This document shows, piece by piece, positions 7,312-16,782 of a stretch of 64,000 nucleotides of DNA (the first letter of the stretch is position 1; every line of letters begins with the position of its first letter). The notes under the pieces are model-generated. The model did no database searches, was not told the origin of the DNA, and was given only the letters and a program-made list of their open reading frames with translations. The position numbers and the translations under genes are program-made. Origin of the DNA: Myxococcales bacterium (GTDB lineage: Bacteria > Myxococcota_A > Polyangia > Haliangiales > Haliangiaceae); NCBI GenBank assembly GCA_016716835.1, contig JADJUW010000001.1:2632001-2696000 (forward strand), in the 5' to 3' direction.

Positions 7312-8688
7312 TCACCCCGGAGGTGGCAACATGCGAAACACCAAAGCGTCCTTGTGCTGCGCCGCGGCTTGCACGCAGGCCTTGAGCTCGGTGAGCGCTC
7401 GCACCGCCGTTTCGGCCAGCATGCGGCCATCGTCGCGGCGCCGCGGCGCCTCGGGTTGGCTGCCTACATAGGCGACGAATTCATCATATTTCCCCAGCAG
7501 CTTGCCGGCGTCGAACTCGCCGAGCATGGGCAAAAAGTGCCGCGGGTTGACGATGATCCAGTCGCCCTTGCCGACCTCAAGCGTGGTGCGATCTGCGTAC
7601 GGCGAGGCCAGATCCTCGCGCGGAATCGAGCCGAGAAAGCCCTCATCATCGGCGTTAAATTTGTGCGGCACGACATCGACAAAAAAGGCGAAGAGCTCTT
7701 TGCCCTTATGCAGCTCGCTGATGTCGTCTTCATCGAGCGGCGGAAATGCCTGGGGCAAGCCGACGTGCAACGCGGGAATAACCACACGCTCCAAAATGTC
7801 GACGGCGATGGGCGGCGTCGCGCGACGCAGCGAAATCATCTGCGCCACCGCCTCGAACAGGCCGCGATCACCAGTTTGTTTCGCGATCGGCTCGGCTTGC
7901 TTGGCCTTGCCGAGCGCTTCGAGCACGCGTGCCACCACCGGCGCGTTTTGCGGTGGCAGGCGCGCCCCGCCGGCCTTGACCGCGGCGATGAGTTCGCTCA
8001 CCGGCGCGGTATTCCACATGCGGGTTAGCGTCGCGAAATCCATGGAGAGCCATTGCCCAAGCGGCACGCTGTGCATGCGAATGTAGTGCTGCGCCGCGAA
8101 GCGATCGACCGCCTTGCCCTGCTCGGCCGCCGCGGCCTCTTCGTGCTGCAGCCGCAGGCGCTCGATTTCGGTGATCATCTTTTGCAAGGCGCCCGAGCCG
8201 CTGCGAATGAGTTGCTCGGCAAAGACAAAGGGGGCGATCTCGAGAAACACCTTAGAAAAGCCAAGCCGCCACAGGTGAGGATCTTCACCGAGCAAGAGCC
8301 AGTGCCCGCCGTGGCGACGGCGCAAGGTCTCGCCAAGCCACGCGCCAAATTGAAACCAGATCGTGAAGTGAGTTGAGTCTTTGAGATCGAGCTCGTCCTT
8401 GTCGCCTACCTGGCCAAAGAGCCACGTATCGAACGTGAGCATCTCCAGGGGCAGCGCCAACGCAATCGCGCCGCTATCGCCCTCGACGTCGGCGACCGAA
8501 CGCACCACCTCACCCGCAGGGTCGATGAATTCTTCTAAAACCAGCTCGGTCTCGGCGCGCACACGCTGCGCAAACTGATAGGCGCCTTCGCGAATATCAT
8601 TGGTCGCCTTCTCAAAGCGGTCGCGCGCCTTGGCTTCCGCCTCGGCCAGTTGTTTTGCACCTTCTGATGTCTTGCTCGGCTTTGCCAC
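7312..8688 (-). CDS. Conserved-looking hypothetical protein with N-terminal coiled coil
   Basis: Starting from a GTG at 8688 the product has 458 residues. I do not recognise a family. The first ~45 residues (KQLAEAEAKARDRFEKATNDIREGAYQ in part) are charged and heptad-like, as in a coiled coil. The remainder looks like a globular soluble protein with ordered segments such as DTWLFGQVGDKDELDL and THFTIWFQFGAWLGETL. There is no signal peptide or transmembrane helix. The longer open frame (to 8817) would add 43 residues that run antisense into the divergent membrane gene, and TATACT lies 9 bp before the chosen GTG, so the shorter form is preferred. Confidence 0.6.
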   Translation of the reverse strand: MAKPSKTSEGAKQLAEAEAKARDRFEKATNDIREGAYQFAQRVRAETELVLEEFIDPAGEVVRSVADVEGDSGAIALALPLEMLTFDTWLFGQVGDKDELDLKDSTHFTIWFQFGAWLGETLRRRHGGHWLLLGEDPHLWRLGFSKVFLEIAPFVFAEQLIRSGSGALQKMITEIERLRLQHEEAAAAEQGKAVDRFAAQHYIRMHSVPLGQWLSMDFATLTRMWNTAPVSELIAAVKAGGARLPPQNAPVVARVLEALGKAKQAEPIAKQTGDRGLFEAVAQMISLRRATPPIAVDILERVVIPALHVGLPQAFPPLDEDDISELHKGKELFAFFVDVVPHKFNADDEGFLGSIPREDLASPYADRTTLEVGKGDWIIVNPRHFLPMLGEFDAGKLLGKYDEFVAYVGSQPEAPRRRDDGRMLAETAVRALTELKACVQAAAQHKDALVFRMLPPPG

Positions 8689-8703
8689 AACGCGCAGAGT
8701 ATA
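8689..8703 (-). promoter_or_regulatory. TATACT -10-like element
   Basis: On the minus strand TATACT (8703-8698) precedes the GTG at 8688 by 9 bp, at the long end of the spacing seen for leaderless starts in this window. Confidence 0.4.
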
Positions 8704-8729
8704 TCGACTAGGTCGGCAAATCCTAAGCC

Positions 8730-9512
8730 ATGCGCGCCACATCTGACGACAAAGCCCAGGATGGCCCGCGGCCGTGGCTGCGCGCATGGAGAGGGCTGCG
8801 CCGCATGGCGTGGGCACCGCGCGGCCATGACCGATGGCACGCCCCGGCGTGGCCGTTGTCGCCGGCGCTGCATCCAGGTTGCCTCGCAGCCACCGCGGTG
8901 CTGGCAGCCAATGATTGGCTGCTCAAATCAAGCGCGCTGAGCGCTGCGATTACGGGCAAGCTCAGCGACGTCGCTGGCCTGATCGTTGCGCCGCTGTGGC
9001 TGGCCACCTTGCTTGGGATGATGACGACGTTAACGCGGCGTCTCGTGGTGATAAGCATCGCGAGCGTGGCGGCGATGTTCGCGGCGATTAAGCTCTCGCC
9101 GCCGGCGGCGCGGGCCATGGAGTCAGCCTTGGCCTTGGTGACAGATGTTGCGGGGCTGCCGGCGCCACGGATCGTCGTCGACGCGACGGATCTTTTCGCG
9201 TTGCCGGCCGTGCTGATTGCGTGGTGGATCGCCCGCGATGACATGTCGCGCGTGCGGCTTGGCGCCATGCGGAGCGTGAGGCAATGGCTGCGGCGCCACG
9301 ACCGCGGCACGGCAAATCCGGCTGATGCGGCCGCCGCGACCGTTCGCCGGGCGGGGCTGTCGCACGCGCTTGGCGCCCACACGATCATCGCCTGCGGTGC
9401 GCGACGCGACGACGTCGAAGGCCTCGTGGACGCCCTCGCGACGGTACGCGATGGCGACCCGGGCGCCGCAGCGCAAATCGAGGCCTTACTCGAAAAGCTT
9501 GCGCGGCTATGA
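8730..9512 (+). CDS. Integral membrane protein with a TGKLSDVAGL motif, unknown function
   Basis: A 260-residue protein with an Arg/Trp-rich N-terminus and about four hydrophobic segments between residues 45 and 165 (for example GCLAATAVLAANDWLL, LSDVAGLIVAPLWLATLLG, VVISIASVAAMFAAI, LFALPAVLIAWWIA). The string NDWLLK followed by TGKLSDVAGLIVAPL recurs, in my memory, in uncharacterised myxobacterial membrane proteins; I cannot name a family. The C-terminal ~90 residues are soluble. The gene is divergent from the coiled-coil protein gene with 41 bp between the starts and lies 12 bp before the Omp85-like gene, so it may be the first gene of that operon. Confidence 0.6.
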   Translation: MRATSDDKAQDGPRPWLRAWRGLRRMAWAPRGHDRWHAPAWPLSPALHPGCLAATAVLAANDWLLKSSALSAAITGKLSDVAGLIVAPLWLATLLGMMTTLTRRLVVISIASVAAMFAAIKLSPPAARAMESALALVTDVAGLPAPRIVVDATDLFALPAVLIAWWIARDDMSRVRLGAMRSVRQWLRRHDRGTANPADAAAATVRRAGLSHALGAHTIIACGARRDDVEGLVDALATVRDGDPGAAAQIEALLEKLARL

Positions 9513-9524
9513 TAGCGTGCCAGC

Positions 9525-10991
9525 ATGACGGTTCGTGGCGCGTGCACGATGTTGCTGGTGGCCCTCGTGTTATCGCCGATGACCGCGCTGCGCGCTGATC
9601 CCACGCCCCCGCCTACGTCGCCTGCGACCGACGGCTCACCGTACATAGAGGCCGCGGATCTCGACGCCCCGTTTGGCCCGCCGCGCCACATTGAGCACAT
9701 CTCGGTGCGCGGCGCCCCCGCCCATGAGGTCCGCGAAATTGTCGCCGTGCTGCCGTTTGCCGTGGGCGATACCCTTGCCGCGGGCGACAGCGCGCTGCGC
9801 GACGCCAAGCTCCGCGTCTTGTCGCTCGGCACGTATCGCGATGCCGCGTTTGCCATCAGCAAGGGCAGCGAACGAGGGTCGATCATCATCGCGATCACGG
9901 TGTGGCCCCGCCCGGGGTGGAGCCTTAATCGCCTGTGGCTTGGCACCAGCCATGCGAGCTCGGCCTGGCTCGGCGGTGAGGTCGAGCGCAAGAACGTGTG
10001 GCGTCGCCTCGACGTCGCCGGCTCCATCTTGGGCGCCATGGCCGGCGATATTGCCGGCGATGGGGCGCAATCTGCCATCGAGTTGAGGGCGACGCGCGCG
10101 CCGTATGTCTCGACGCCGTTTGGCGGGCAACTCGTGCTCCGCCTCGCCAACTATCACGAGCCCATCCAAATCTCGGGCGCGCCTGGCAGCCACGCCGACG
10201 CCGACTTCACTTCGCTGGCCTATCGATATGGTGAACTCGCGGTGCGAGGGCTGTGGGATCTCGACCGCCCGACCCGTCTGCGTGCCGGCCCTCGCATTGG
10301 CATCTTGCGCGGTGGGCAGGTCCCCGCGCTGACGCGCACGCACGAGGGCGCAACGCAAGCGATCGATGTCGGGCTGCTCCCAGGCACGAGTGTGCGCGCC
10401 TCGGCCAATGTCGGCATTGAGTACGACGTGCGCGACCATCCACGAAATCCCCGCCGTGGCTTCTTTGGCGATCTCGACGCCGACGTGCTGATCAGCGGGC
10501 TAGGCAGCGACTACGCCGCGGTCAAGCTGCGCGCCAGCCTAGAACATTGGTTGCCGCTGAGCCAGGGCCGCCGCGCGCTGGGCGTGCTGGCGCAGGGGCA
10601 GGTTGTCTTTGGCGATCCGCCACGCTCGGATCGAATCTATGTCAACGATCTATATCCGTGGCTGCCAATGCGATCACTTGGCATGGCGCTCGCCACCCGC
10701 GCCCCGAGCGACCTGCTCGGTACGGGCATCGATCGCGCGCCGGCTGGCAACCAAGCCGCATCGGTGGCGATCCAATTTGTGCAACGCATCGCGGGGCGCC
10801 GCAGCTGGCTGGTACGCGGCGATTTTTTTGTGAGCGCCGGGCTGTTTACGTTGCGCGACACCAAAGAATACGCTGGCGTGCCACACGCCGCGCTGCCCCT
10901 TGGCATTCTGGCCGATGTGGGGGTTCGCTTCGAGACCAGGTTCGGTATCGTTGAGCTTTCGCTCGCCAATCTAGGGAGTCGCCTGCCTTGA
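9525..10991 (+). CDS. Omp85/BamA-like outer membrane beta-barrel protein
   Basis: A 488-residue exported protein. The signal peptide covers about residues 1-25 (hydrophobic core MLLVALVLSPMTALRA). One POTRA-like domain follows at about 55-125 (HIEHISVRGAPAHEVREIVAVL, then LRDAKLRVLSLGTYRDAAFAI). The remaining ~360 residues alternate in beta-barrel style and include EYDVRDHPRNPRRGFF, the conserved strand of the surface antigen D15 domain. With a single POTRA domain it is smaller than BamA, so it is more likely a TamA-like or Myxococcota-specific Omp85 protein than the essential BamA. Its stop overlaps the start of the DUF4390 gene by 4 bp (TTGA), so the two are translationally coupled. TATGAT lies 11 bp upstream of the ATG. 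Confidence 0.8.
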   Translation: MTVRGACTMLLVALVLSPMTALRADPTPPPTSPATDGSPYIEAADLDAPFGPPRHIEHISVRGAPAHEVREIVAVLPFAVGDTLAAGDSALRDAKLRVLSLGTYRDAAFAISKGSERGSIIIAITVWPRPGWSLNRLWLGTSHASSAWLGGEVERKNVWRRLDVAGSILGAMAGDIAGDGAQSAIELRATRAPYVSTPFGGQLVLRLANYHEPIQISGAPGSHADADFTSLAYRYGELAVRGLWDLDRPTRLRAGPRIGILRGGQVPALTRTHEGATQAIDVGLLPGTSVRASANVGIEYDVRDHPRNPRRGFFGDLDADVLISGLGSDYAAVKLRASLEHWLPLSQGRRALGVLAQGQVVFGDPPRSDRIYVNDLYPWLPMRSLGMALATRAPSDLLGTGIDRAPAGNQAASVAIQFVQRIAGRRSWLVRGDFFVSAGLFTLRDTKEYAGVPHAALPLGILADVGVRFETRFGIVELSLANLGSRLP

Positions 10992-11608
10992 ACACCAGGC
11001 GCTGCTTAGCCACGGTCGCGCTCGTTGCCGCCTTGTTGGACGTCGCGGGGCACGCCTCGGCGGACGTGATCACGCGCGTGTCGCGCATGAAATTTGTCGA
11101 GACGCCGCCCACCATGCGAGTCAATGGCGACGTCACGAGCATCTTCGACGGCCGCACGTACGCCGAACTTGACAGCGGGCTGCCCACCACGGTGGTTATT
11201 CGCTACGCGCTCTACCGCGACCGCGACGACAAGGTCGTGGCGACGGGCGTGCTCAAGCGCCGCATCGTCTACGATCTGTGGGATGAGGTGTATGTCTTGC
11301 AATTTGACGCTGCCGGCGGCGGCTTTGCGGTGCGCGTCAAGAGCAAGGCTGAGGCGCTGCGTCGCATGGTGACGCTTGAAAACCTGCCGGTTGGCCCGCT
11401 GGCCGCCATTGAATACACAGACCACCACCATGTGGTGTTTGTGGTCGAGCTCAACCCGGTCTCAGCGGAGGCGCTGGCAGAGGTGCGGCGTTGGTTGCGG
11501 CAAGGCGCGTCGGCGTCGTTTCTCTCGGTCTTTATTAATCACGATCTCGCCGATGCGGAGCGCGTTTTGCGCGTGCGTACGCGGCCGTTTTATCGGGTGA
11601 GGCGATAA
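10988..11608 (+). CDS. DUF4390-like exported protein
   Basis: A 206-residue protein starting at a TTG that overlaps the preceding stop. It has a signal peptide (about residues 1-25, ending GHASA) and a single beta-rich domain: MRVNGDVTSIFDGRTYAEL, then the aromatic LKRRIVYDLWDEVYVLQF and a C-terminal VVFVVELNPVS. This pattern resembles the DUF4390 family of periplasmic proteins, often encoded next to an NtrY-type kinase, as here. It may feed a periplasmic or envelope signal to the kinase; that is inference from gene order. It precedes the kinase gene by 3 bp. Confidence 0.75.
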   Translation: MNTRRCLATVALVAALLDVAGHASADVITRVSRMKFVETPPTMRVNGDVTSIFDGRTYAELDSGLPTTVVIRYALYRDRDDKVVATGVLKRRIVYDLWDEVYVLQFDAAGGGFAVRVKSKAEALRRMVTLENLPVGPLAAIEYTDHHHVVFVVELNPVSAEALAEVRRWLRQGASASFLSVFINHDLADAERVLRVRTRPFYRVRR

Positions 11609-11611
11609 CTG

Positions 11612-13132
11612 GTGACGCCGGCCCTCCCCGCGCCTCGGCGCCGCAGCGTCAGCTTGCAGGCCAAGCTAACGTTGGTTTTTATTGGCCTGCTCATCACGCC
11701 GACGTTGGTATCGTGGTGGTTGGTGACGCAAATCGGCGCGGTGACGTCGGGTTTTGGCCGCAACGAGGCCACGGCGCGGCTGACCGCGCTTGAAGGCGCG
11801 CTCGCCGCCTATACCGAGTTGATCGCGACCAAGAAACAGGCGTGCGCCAGCGCAACCAAAGCCATCGCAACCGGGTTGCCCCCGGGCGCCGCGCCAAGTG
11901 ACGCCGCCGTGCAGAACGCCAAGCTTACGTACCCCGAGCTGCATGCGCTGACCGTGCTCGCGGCCCAGGCCGCAGCTGAGCCGTCGCCTGTGTCATCCGC
12001 CGCCGCCCTGCCGGTTGGATATCGCTACTACGACGTCGACGCACCGCTTGGTGCGGCAAACGTGCTGCGCGCGCGATTTGTGGTGCGCGATTGGCAGGTG
12101 GAGGCGCAACAAATCCACGTCGCCCTCGACCAAGCTCGCTCGGCAACGCGCGTCCGCAGTGCCATGCCACGCAGCTATCTGATTGCCTTTTGGTTGACCG
12201 TGGGTGGTGCCGTGTTACTCGCCGCCACGATCGGCGCGTTCGCTTCGCGGCGCGTCGCGCGCCGTGCGGAAGCCGTGCTCGCCACCACGCGAGCGGTTGC
12301 GCAGGGCGACATGGCCGCGCGCAGCAGGCTACTTGGCGACGATGAATTCGCCGAGCTTGCCGAGGGCGTCGACACCATGCTCGATGCGCTGCAAGAAAGC
12401 CAACGTCACGTGACGTACCTGCAGCGGGTTAACACGTGGCAGGACGTCGCGCGCCGCCTTGCGCACGAGATCAAAAATCCGCTCACCCCAATTCAGCTCG
12501 CGGTGCAACAGTGTGTCTCTGCGTATCGCGGCGACGACGCGGCGTTTGGCAAGACGCTGCACACGGCGCAAGAAATCGTCGAGGACGAGATTCGCAGCCT
12601 GCGCCGCCTCGTCGATACATTTCGCACGCTGGGCCAATTGCCGCGGGTACAGGCCACCCCCATGCGCTTAGCCCTCGTGCTCGACGATCTGAGCCACATG
12701 CCAGAATTTTCCGAGCTGGTCACGATCGATCGCGCCCACGACGATATCATCGCGATGGCCGACCGCCTCATGCTGCGTCGCCTGCTTGCCAATCTCATCG
12801 ATAATGGCATGCAGGCCGGCCAAGGGCACGGCCGCGCCGGGCGCGTGCAAGTATCGACGTCGCTGGACGCAGGCGCCATCACCTGCTTCATCGATGACGA
12901 AGGCCCTGGCGTAAAACCTGGCAATGCCGCGGCGATTTTTGAACCCTACTTCACGACGAAAAAATCGGGCACCGGGCTTGGCCTCTCCATCGCGAAAACC
13001 ATCGCGATCGATCATGGCGGCGATTTGGTCGCCTCGGCCTCACCCTCGCCACTCGGTGGGGCGCGCTTTGTCGTTACGATTCCACTGGCGACGGCGGCGG
13101 TGCCACCGGCACCAACCCGTGGGGAAACTTAA
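11612..13132 (+). CDS. NtrY-like membrane sensor histidine kinase
   Basis: A 506-residue sensor kinase. TM1 is near residues 18-38 (LTLVFIGLLITPTLVSWWLV), a ~145-residue periplasmic sensor follows, TM2 is near 190-212 (IAFWLTVGGAVLLAATIGAF), then a HAMP-like linker to about 265. The phospho-acceptor is in RLAHEIKNPLTP, and the catalytic domain has the N box NLIDNGMQAG, the G1 box DDEGPGV, the F box FEPYFTTK and G2 GTGLGLSIAK. No response regulator gene is adjacent, so the partner is elsewhere; the kinase and the two upstream envelope genes form one operon. The last 59 bp overlap the convergent tsaB gene. The start is a GTG 3 bp after the DUF4390 stop. Confidence 0.9.
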   Translation: MTPALPAPRRRSVSLQAKLTLVFIGLLITPTLVSWWLVTQIGAVTSGFGRNEATARLTALEGALAAYTELIATKKQACASATKAIATGLPPGAAPSDAAVQNAKLTYPELHALTVLAAQAAAEPSPVSSAAALPVGYRYYDVDAPLGAANVLRARFVVRDWQVEAQQIHVALDQARSATRVRSAMPRSYLIAFWLTVGGAVLLAATIGAFASRRVARRAEAVLATTRAVAQGDMAARSRLLGDDEFAELAEGVDTMLDALQESQRHVTYLQRVNTWQDVARRLAHEIKNPLTPIQLAVQQCVSAYRGDDAAFGKTLHTAQEIVEDEIRSLRRLVDTFRTLGQLPRVQATPMRLALVLDDLSHMPEFSELVTIDRAHDDIIAMADRLMLRRLLANLIDNGMQAGQGHGRAGRVQVSTSLDAGAITCFIDDEGPGVKPGNAAAIFEPYFTTKKSGTGLGLSIAKTIAIDHGGDLVASASPSPLGGARFVVTIPLATAAVPPAPTRGET

Positions 13133-13820
13133 CCTGCGCCTCGGCGAGGCGAATATAGGTCGGCGCGCCGGCGAATAAGGCGTCGACGCGCGCGCCGTGC
13201 TCGAGCCGCGCGATGGCGGCGATCGCGGCGGCTGCCGAGGGCGTGACAAAACGCGAGTCGATCACATGCCCCACCGCCAACGCAGGCGTCAGCGCATCGC
13301 GATACAGCAACGCGCCGTCGCCTACCAAGGTCACCGGCCGGCCAAAGGCCACCAACTGATCCGTCAGCGCTGCGGCCGAGGTTACGCTTTCATCGCGCAG
13401 CGGCTGCCAACCATCGCCGACGCGCGCAAACCAACCGACGTACACTTCCGCTCGCCTCGCATCGAGCACCACCACCGCCGTGTCATGCCCACCCAGCATG
13501 GCGCCGGCGCGCGGCAGCGTTGCCGCGAGGGAGGAGGTCAGCCATAGCGGTCGGCGATGGACATAGGCCAGGCCCTTGACGGTGGCGAGCCCAATGCGAA
13601 GCCCCGTGAATGACCCTGGCCCCGCGCCGGCAACAAAGGCTTGGATCTCAGCAAGTGAGACCGAGGCCTGCGCCAGCGCGTCGGCGATGAGCGCCAGCAG
13701 ATTTGTGCTGTGCGCCGCGACCTCGGTGACCGCCTCGGCACGCACGTCGCCCGACGCCATGTCGACCACCGCCACGCTCGCGGTGTTGGTGGCCGTATCG
13801 AGCCCGAGAGCTAGCATCAT
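13074..13820 (-). CDS. tsaB: tRNA threonylcarbamoyladenosine biosynthesis protein TsaB
   Basis: A 248-residue ASKHA-fold protein of the TsaB type, the non-catalytic partner of TsaD in making the t6A modification of ANN-decoding tRNAs. Diagnostic segments are the N-terminal LALGLDTATNTASVAVV, the STNLLALIADAL helix and GAGPGSFTGLRIGLATVKGLAY. It lacks the metal-binding HxxxH that TsaD has, as expected for TsaB. Its ATG overlaps the end of rseP by 4 bp, so the two are co-transcribed. The 3' end overlaps the convergent kinase gene by 59 bp. Confidence 0.93.
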   Translation of the reverse strand: MMLALGLDTATNTASVAVVDMASGDVRAEAVTEVAAHSTNLLALIADALAQASVSLAEIQAFVAGAGPGSFTGLRIGLATVKGLAYVHRRPLWLTSSLAATLPRAGAMLGGHDTAVVVLDARRAEVYVGWFARVGDGWQPLRDESVTSAAALTDQLVAFGRPVTLVGDGALLYRDALTPALAVGHVIDSRFVTPSAAAAIAAIARLEHGARVDALFAGAPTYIRLAEAQVKFPHGLVPVAPPPSPVES

Positions 13821-15445
13821 CCACCCATAAGCCGCGCGATATCATTGCGCAAGGCAAAAACCGAGAATCCCAGCAGAATCACCAGGCCGACCAATTGCGC
13901 GCGCTCGCGCGTCTGCGGCAGGATGCGCCGCCGCAGCACGCGCTCGACGACGAGAAAGGCGAATTGGCCGCCATCGAGCATGGGGATGGGCAGCAGATTT
14001 AAGAAACACAGGTTGACCGAGACCAGCGCGGCGAGCAGCAGAAAGCTCTCCCAGCCGCGCGCCGCGGATACCGACGCGGCCTGAAACATCGTAATCGGCC
14101 CTCCCAGCGAGGCGCGAGGTGACGAGCCGGTGGCGATTGCGGAGAACCCAGCGCCCATCACGGCCAACGCCTCAACGGTCTTGGCCACCGATTTGCCAAG
14201 CGCGTAGCTGATGCGATTTTGGATCGGCGCCATGATTGGTTCCCCGCGGTGTTCGACGTTGCGGGCACCAAACACCAGGCGCCGCCCGACATGGCCATAG
14301 TCGTCGCGAAATGACTGCCACGCCTGGCGCATCTCGGATGACATGGCGACCGAGGCGCCGGCGGCATTGGTCCGTCGCCATGCCACGAGATGCGTGGCCT
14401 CGGGCGCGGCAAGCAGGCGCGACTCGAGGTCCATCCACTGTCGCAGCGGCGTGCCATTTAAGGCGACTACGAGATCGCCTGCGCGCAGGCCTGCGAGATC
14501 AGCTGGCGAGCCGGGCTTGACGGTGGCGATTACCAGATCCGAACGTTCGATGCCGGTATAGGTGCTGCGTCGCAATTGCTCATCCATGGCTACGCGCGGC
14601 ACGATATCGGCGAGCTCGGCGGTTAGCAGATCGACCGGCAAGCCGGCGACGTTGGTGCGGCGCAAATAGACGATGTTAGCGCGCGAAGCGACATGGCGCA
14701 GCCGACGATCGATGTCGGCCCACGTCGCGACGTTGACGCCGTCGATGCTGGCGATGATATCGCCGGTAGCCATGCCGGCTTGGGCCGCCGGCGACGCGCG
14801 ATCGAGAATTCCGACCACCGGCGCAAACGGCACCTGGGCGATGCCGAGATAGCCATGCCTGGTCTGTGACCCATCGCGATGGCGCTCGACCGTGGCCACC
14901 GGCGCCAGCACGCGTTCAAACACCTTCCCGCCGCGCGCAATCGTAAGCCGAAGATCTCGCCCGATCGCGCCGGCGACCACCGAGGCCATGTCGTCCCAAT
15001 AGATGGTTGGCTCACCATTGACCGCGACGATGCGATCGCCCGGCAAGAGCCCGGCGCGTTCGGCGGGACCTTCGGGCACCACGTCGCCAAGCACCGGGGC
15101 CGGCAGCTGTCGATGCCCGACGAACAACATCGCGTAGAGCGCAATCGCCACCAGAAAATTTGCCAAAGGCCCGGCGAAAATCACCAACGCCTGCCGCCAC
15201 AAGGGCTGTGCGCGCAAGCTACGCGGGTGCTCGCCCTCTTCGTCGCGCAGGCGCACGTAACCGCCAAGCGGCAGAATGCCCATCTGGTATTGCGTGCCAC
15301 GCAAGCGGACACGCCATAGCGCCGGCCCGTAGCCGATCGATACGCGCGCGACATCCACGCCAAGCAGCTTGGCCGCCGCGAAGTGCCCCAGCTCGTGGAT
15401 AAACACCAGCAGCCCAAGGGCCATCAAAAAATAGAGTACGAACAT
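13817..15445 (-). CDS. rseP: RseP-type site-2 intramembrane metalloprotease
   Basis: A 542-residue M50 protease. HELGH at residues 17-21 in the first transmembrane helix supplies two zinc ligands and the catalytic Glu; the third ligand is in NLLPIPMLDGG near residue 480. Two PDZ domains lie between (GDVVPEGPAERAGLLPGD near 145 and VKPGSPADLAGLRAGD near 310). RseP cleaves anti-sigma factors or leftover signal peptides within the inner membrane. Length is about 90 residues above E. coli RseP, mostly in the segment after the second PDZ domain. It is the first gene of an rseP-tsaB operon and is divergent from the 15552 gene. Confidence 0.92.
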   Translation of the reverse strand: MFVLYFLMALGLLVFIHELGHFAAAKLLGVDVARVSIGYGPALWRVRLRGTQYQMGILPLGGYVRLRDEEGEHPRSLRAQPLWRQALVIFAGPLANFLVAIALYAMLFVGHRQLPAPVLGDVVPEGPAERAGLLPGDRIVAVNGEPTIYWDDMASVVAGAIGRDLRLTIARGGKVFERVLAPVATVERHRDGSQTRHGYLGIAQVPFAPVVGILDRASPAAQAGMATGDIIASIDGVNVATWADIDRRLRHVASRANIVYLRRTNVAGLPVDLLTAELADIVPRVAMDEQLRRSTYTGIERSDLVIATVKPGSPADLAGLRAGDLVVALNGTPLRQWMDLESRLLAAPEATHLVAWRRTNAAGASVAMSSEMRQAWQSFRDDYGHVGRRLVFGARNVEHRGEPIMAPIQNRISYALGKSVAKTVEALAVMGAGFSAIATGSSPRASLGGPITMFQAASVSAARGWESFLLLAALVSVNLCFLNLLPIPMLDGGQFAFLVVERVLRRRILPQTRERAQLVGLVILLGFSVFALRNDIARLMGG

Positions 15446-15537
15446 CGCCCCGAAGACCTAGGTGTCGCAGACTAGCACACAGCTGCCAATATCTCGCGCC
15501 GGGGCGATCCAGCCTAGTGGCCTGGCGTAAGTCTTGC

Positions 15538-15551
15538 TATGATAAACCCTT
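15538..15551 (+). promoter_or_regulatory. TATGAT -10 element with leaderless start
   Basis: TATGAT (15538-15543) differs from the TATAAT consensus at one position and ends 8 bp before the GTG at 15552, too close for a Shine-Dalgarno sequence. Confidence 0.5.
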
Positions 15552-16757
15552 GTGGCGCTGAAAAGCTCGAACCAAGCCAAGGATGGCACCGTCGACGCCG
15601 ACGAGCTGCTAGGCGACCTCGAAAAATTGGTCGACCGGCTGCGCGTCATGTACGAGCAGTATTTTCTCGGCATCCAAAAGGCGGCGCCGTCACATATGCA
15701 TTCCGACGCTGAGCGCCGCATTCGCGACCTCACGATCTTGCAGATCCGTAATACCGGCCAACGCTATCGCCTGGCCACCCTGACGCAAAAATTTGGCTCG
15801 TACAACTCGTACTGGAAGCGCACCGTGCGCGATATCGAGGCGGGCCGCTACATTCGCGACCTATCGCGCATTCAGCGGCAAGCGGCCACCTCGGGCGAAG
15901 AAATCCCCGAGGAGGTCCTCGCGGCCATGCCCAAGCGGATGCGGCAAATGATCGAGCGCGATCGCAAGGCCGCCAATGCGGCGGCAGGCCGACGGGCCGC
16001 GACTTCCTCAGGCACGTCCACACCACCGCCTGCAAATGCCGCCAACGCCCCCGCCGTCGCGGCAAAGCCTCGCTCGACAACGCATGCCTTAGACGAGGCG
16101 CTGCTCGGAGACGACTTTGATATCGACGCCATGTTCAAGAATGTCGCGTCGACGACGATCCCACCGCCGCTCGCGACGCCGCGCACCCGCACCGGCCAGC
16201 GCAAGCGCCCGACCTCCAACTCAGACCTAATGTTCCCGCGCACGCGCACCGGCAACCCCGCGCGCATGGGGGCACCCAGCACGATACCTCCCCCCTTGAC
16301 CTCAGCCGCTTCCCGCGCCGCCGCGCCGCTCTATCTTACCGATGACGACGACATCGTGAGCGCGCCACCAAGCCGACGTGCGCCCACCGCCGCCCCGCCG
16401 CCAACGGCGCCTCGCGCGCCAACAGCGTCGCCCCCGTTTCGGACCTCGCCACCACCGATGCCACCGCGCGCCTCAACGTCGTCGCCACCGGCGGCGCGCC
16501 CGATTGCCGCGCCCGCACCGGCGGCGCCACCGCCACCGGGCATGTCCGAATCAGAAACGCGGGCGCTCTACGCCAAATACGTCAAGGCGCGCGAGGTCGT
16601 ACGCGATGGCAGCGAAACCATGAGCTACGATCTCCTGGTGCGTCACCTGCGCCAGCAAGCGCCCAAGATCATGGAGGCGCACAAATCGAGCGGCGTCGAG
16701 TTTGGCATCGTGATCAAGGACAACAAGATCGTGATCAAGGCCAAGCCAAAGTCCTAG
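15552..16757 (+). CDS. MXAN_5187-like protein with disordered Pro-rich middle
   Basis: A 401-residue cytoplasmic protein with three parts. Residues ~15-130 form a charged helical domain (DLEKLVDRLRVMYEQYFLGIQK, then TLTQKFGSYNSYWKRTVRDIEAGRY in pieces) resembling a domain I know from myxobacterial MXAN_5187-type proteins. Residues ~135-335 are Pro/Ala/Thr-rich and likely disordered, with three short repeats based on TIPPPL. Residues ~340-395 form a small C-terminal domain (ALYAKYVKAREVV, LVRHLRQQAPKIMEAH, FGIVIKDNKIVIKAK). The function is unknown. A GTG start is preferred because of the TATGAT directly upstream. Confidence 0.65.
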   Translation: MALKSSNQAKDGTVDADELLGDLEKLVDRLRVMYEQYFLGIQKAAPSHMHSDAERRIRDLTILQIRNTGQRYRLATLTQKFGSYNSYWKRTVRDIEAGRYIRDLSRIQRQAATSGEEIPEEVLAAMPKRMRQMIERDRKAANAAAGRRAATSSGTSTPPPANAANAPAVAAKPRSTTHALDEALLGDDFDIDAMFKNVASTTIPPPLATPRTRTGQRKRPTSNSDLMFPRTRTGNPARMGAPSTIPPPLTSAASRAAAPLYLTDDDDIVSAPPSRRAPTAAPPPTAPRAPTASPPFRTSPPPMPPRASTSSPPAARPIAAPAPAAPPPPGMSESETRALYAKYVKAREVVRDGSETMSYDLLVRHLRQQAPKIMEAHKSSGVEFGIVIKDNKIVIKAKPKS

Positions 16758-16782
16758 GCCCAGGATCGCGCCAGTGGGGAGT

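Noticed and set aside
9636..10439. 267-residue minus-strand ORF inside the Omp85-like gene
   Set aside because: Antisense shadow with no start signal, signal peptide or domain; the plus strand shows POTRA and D15 motifs.
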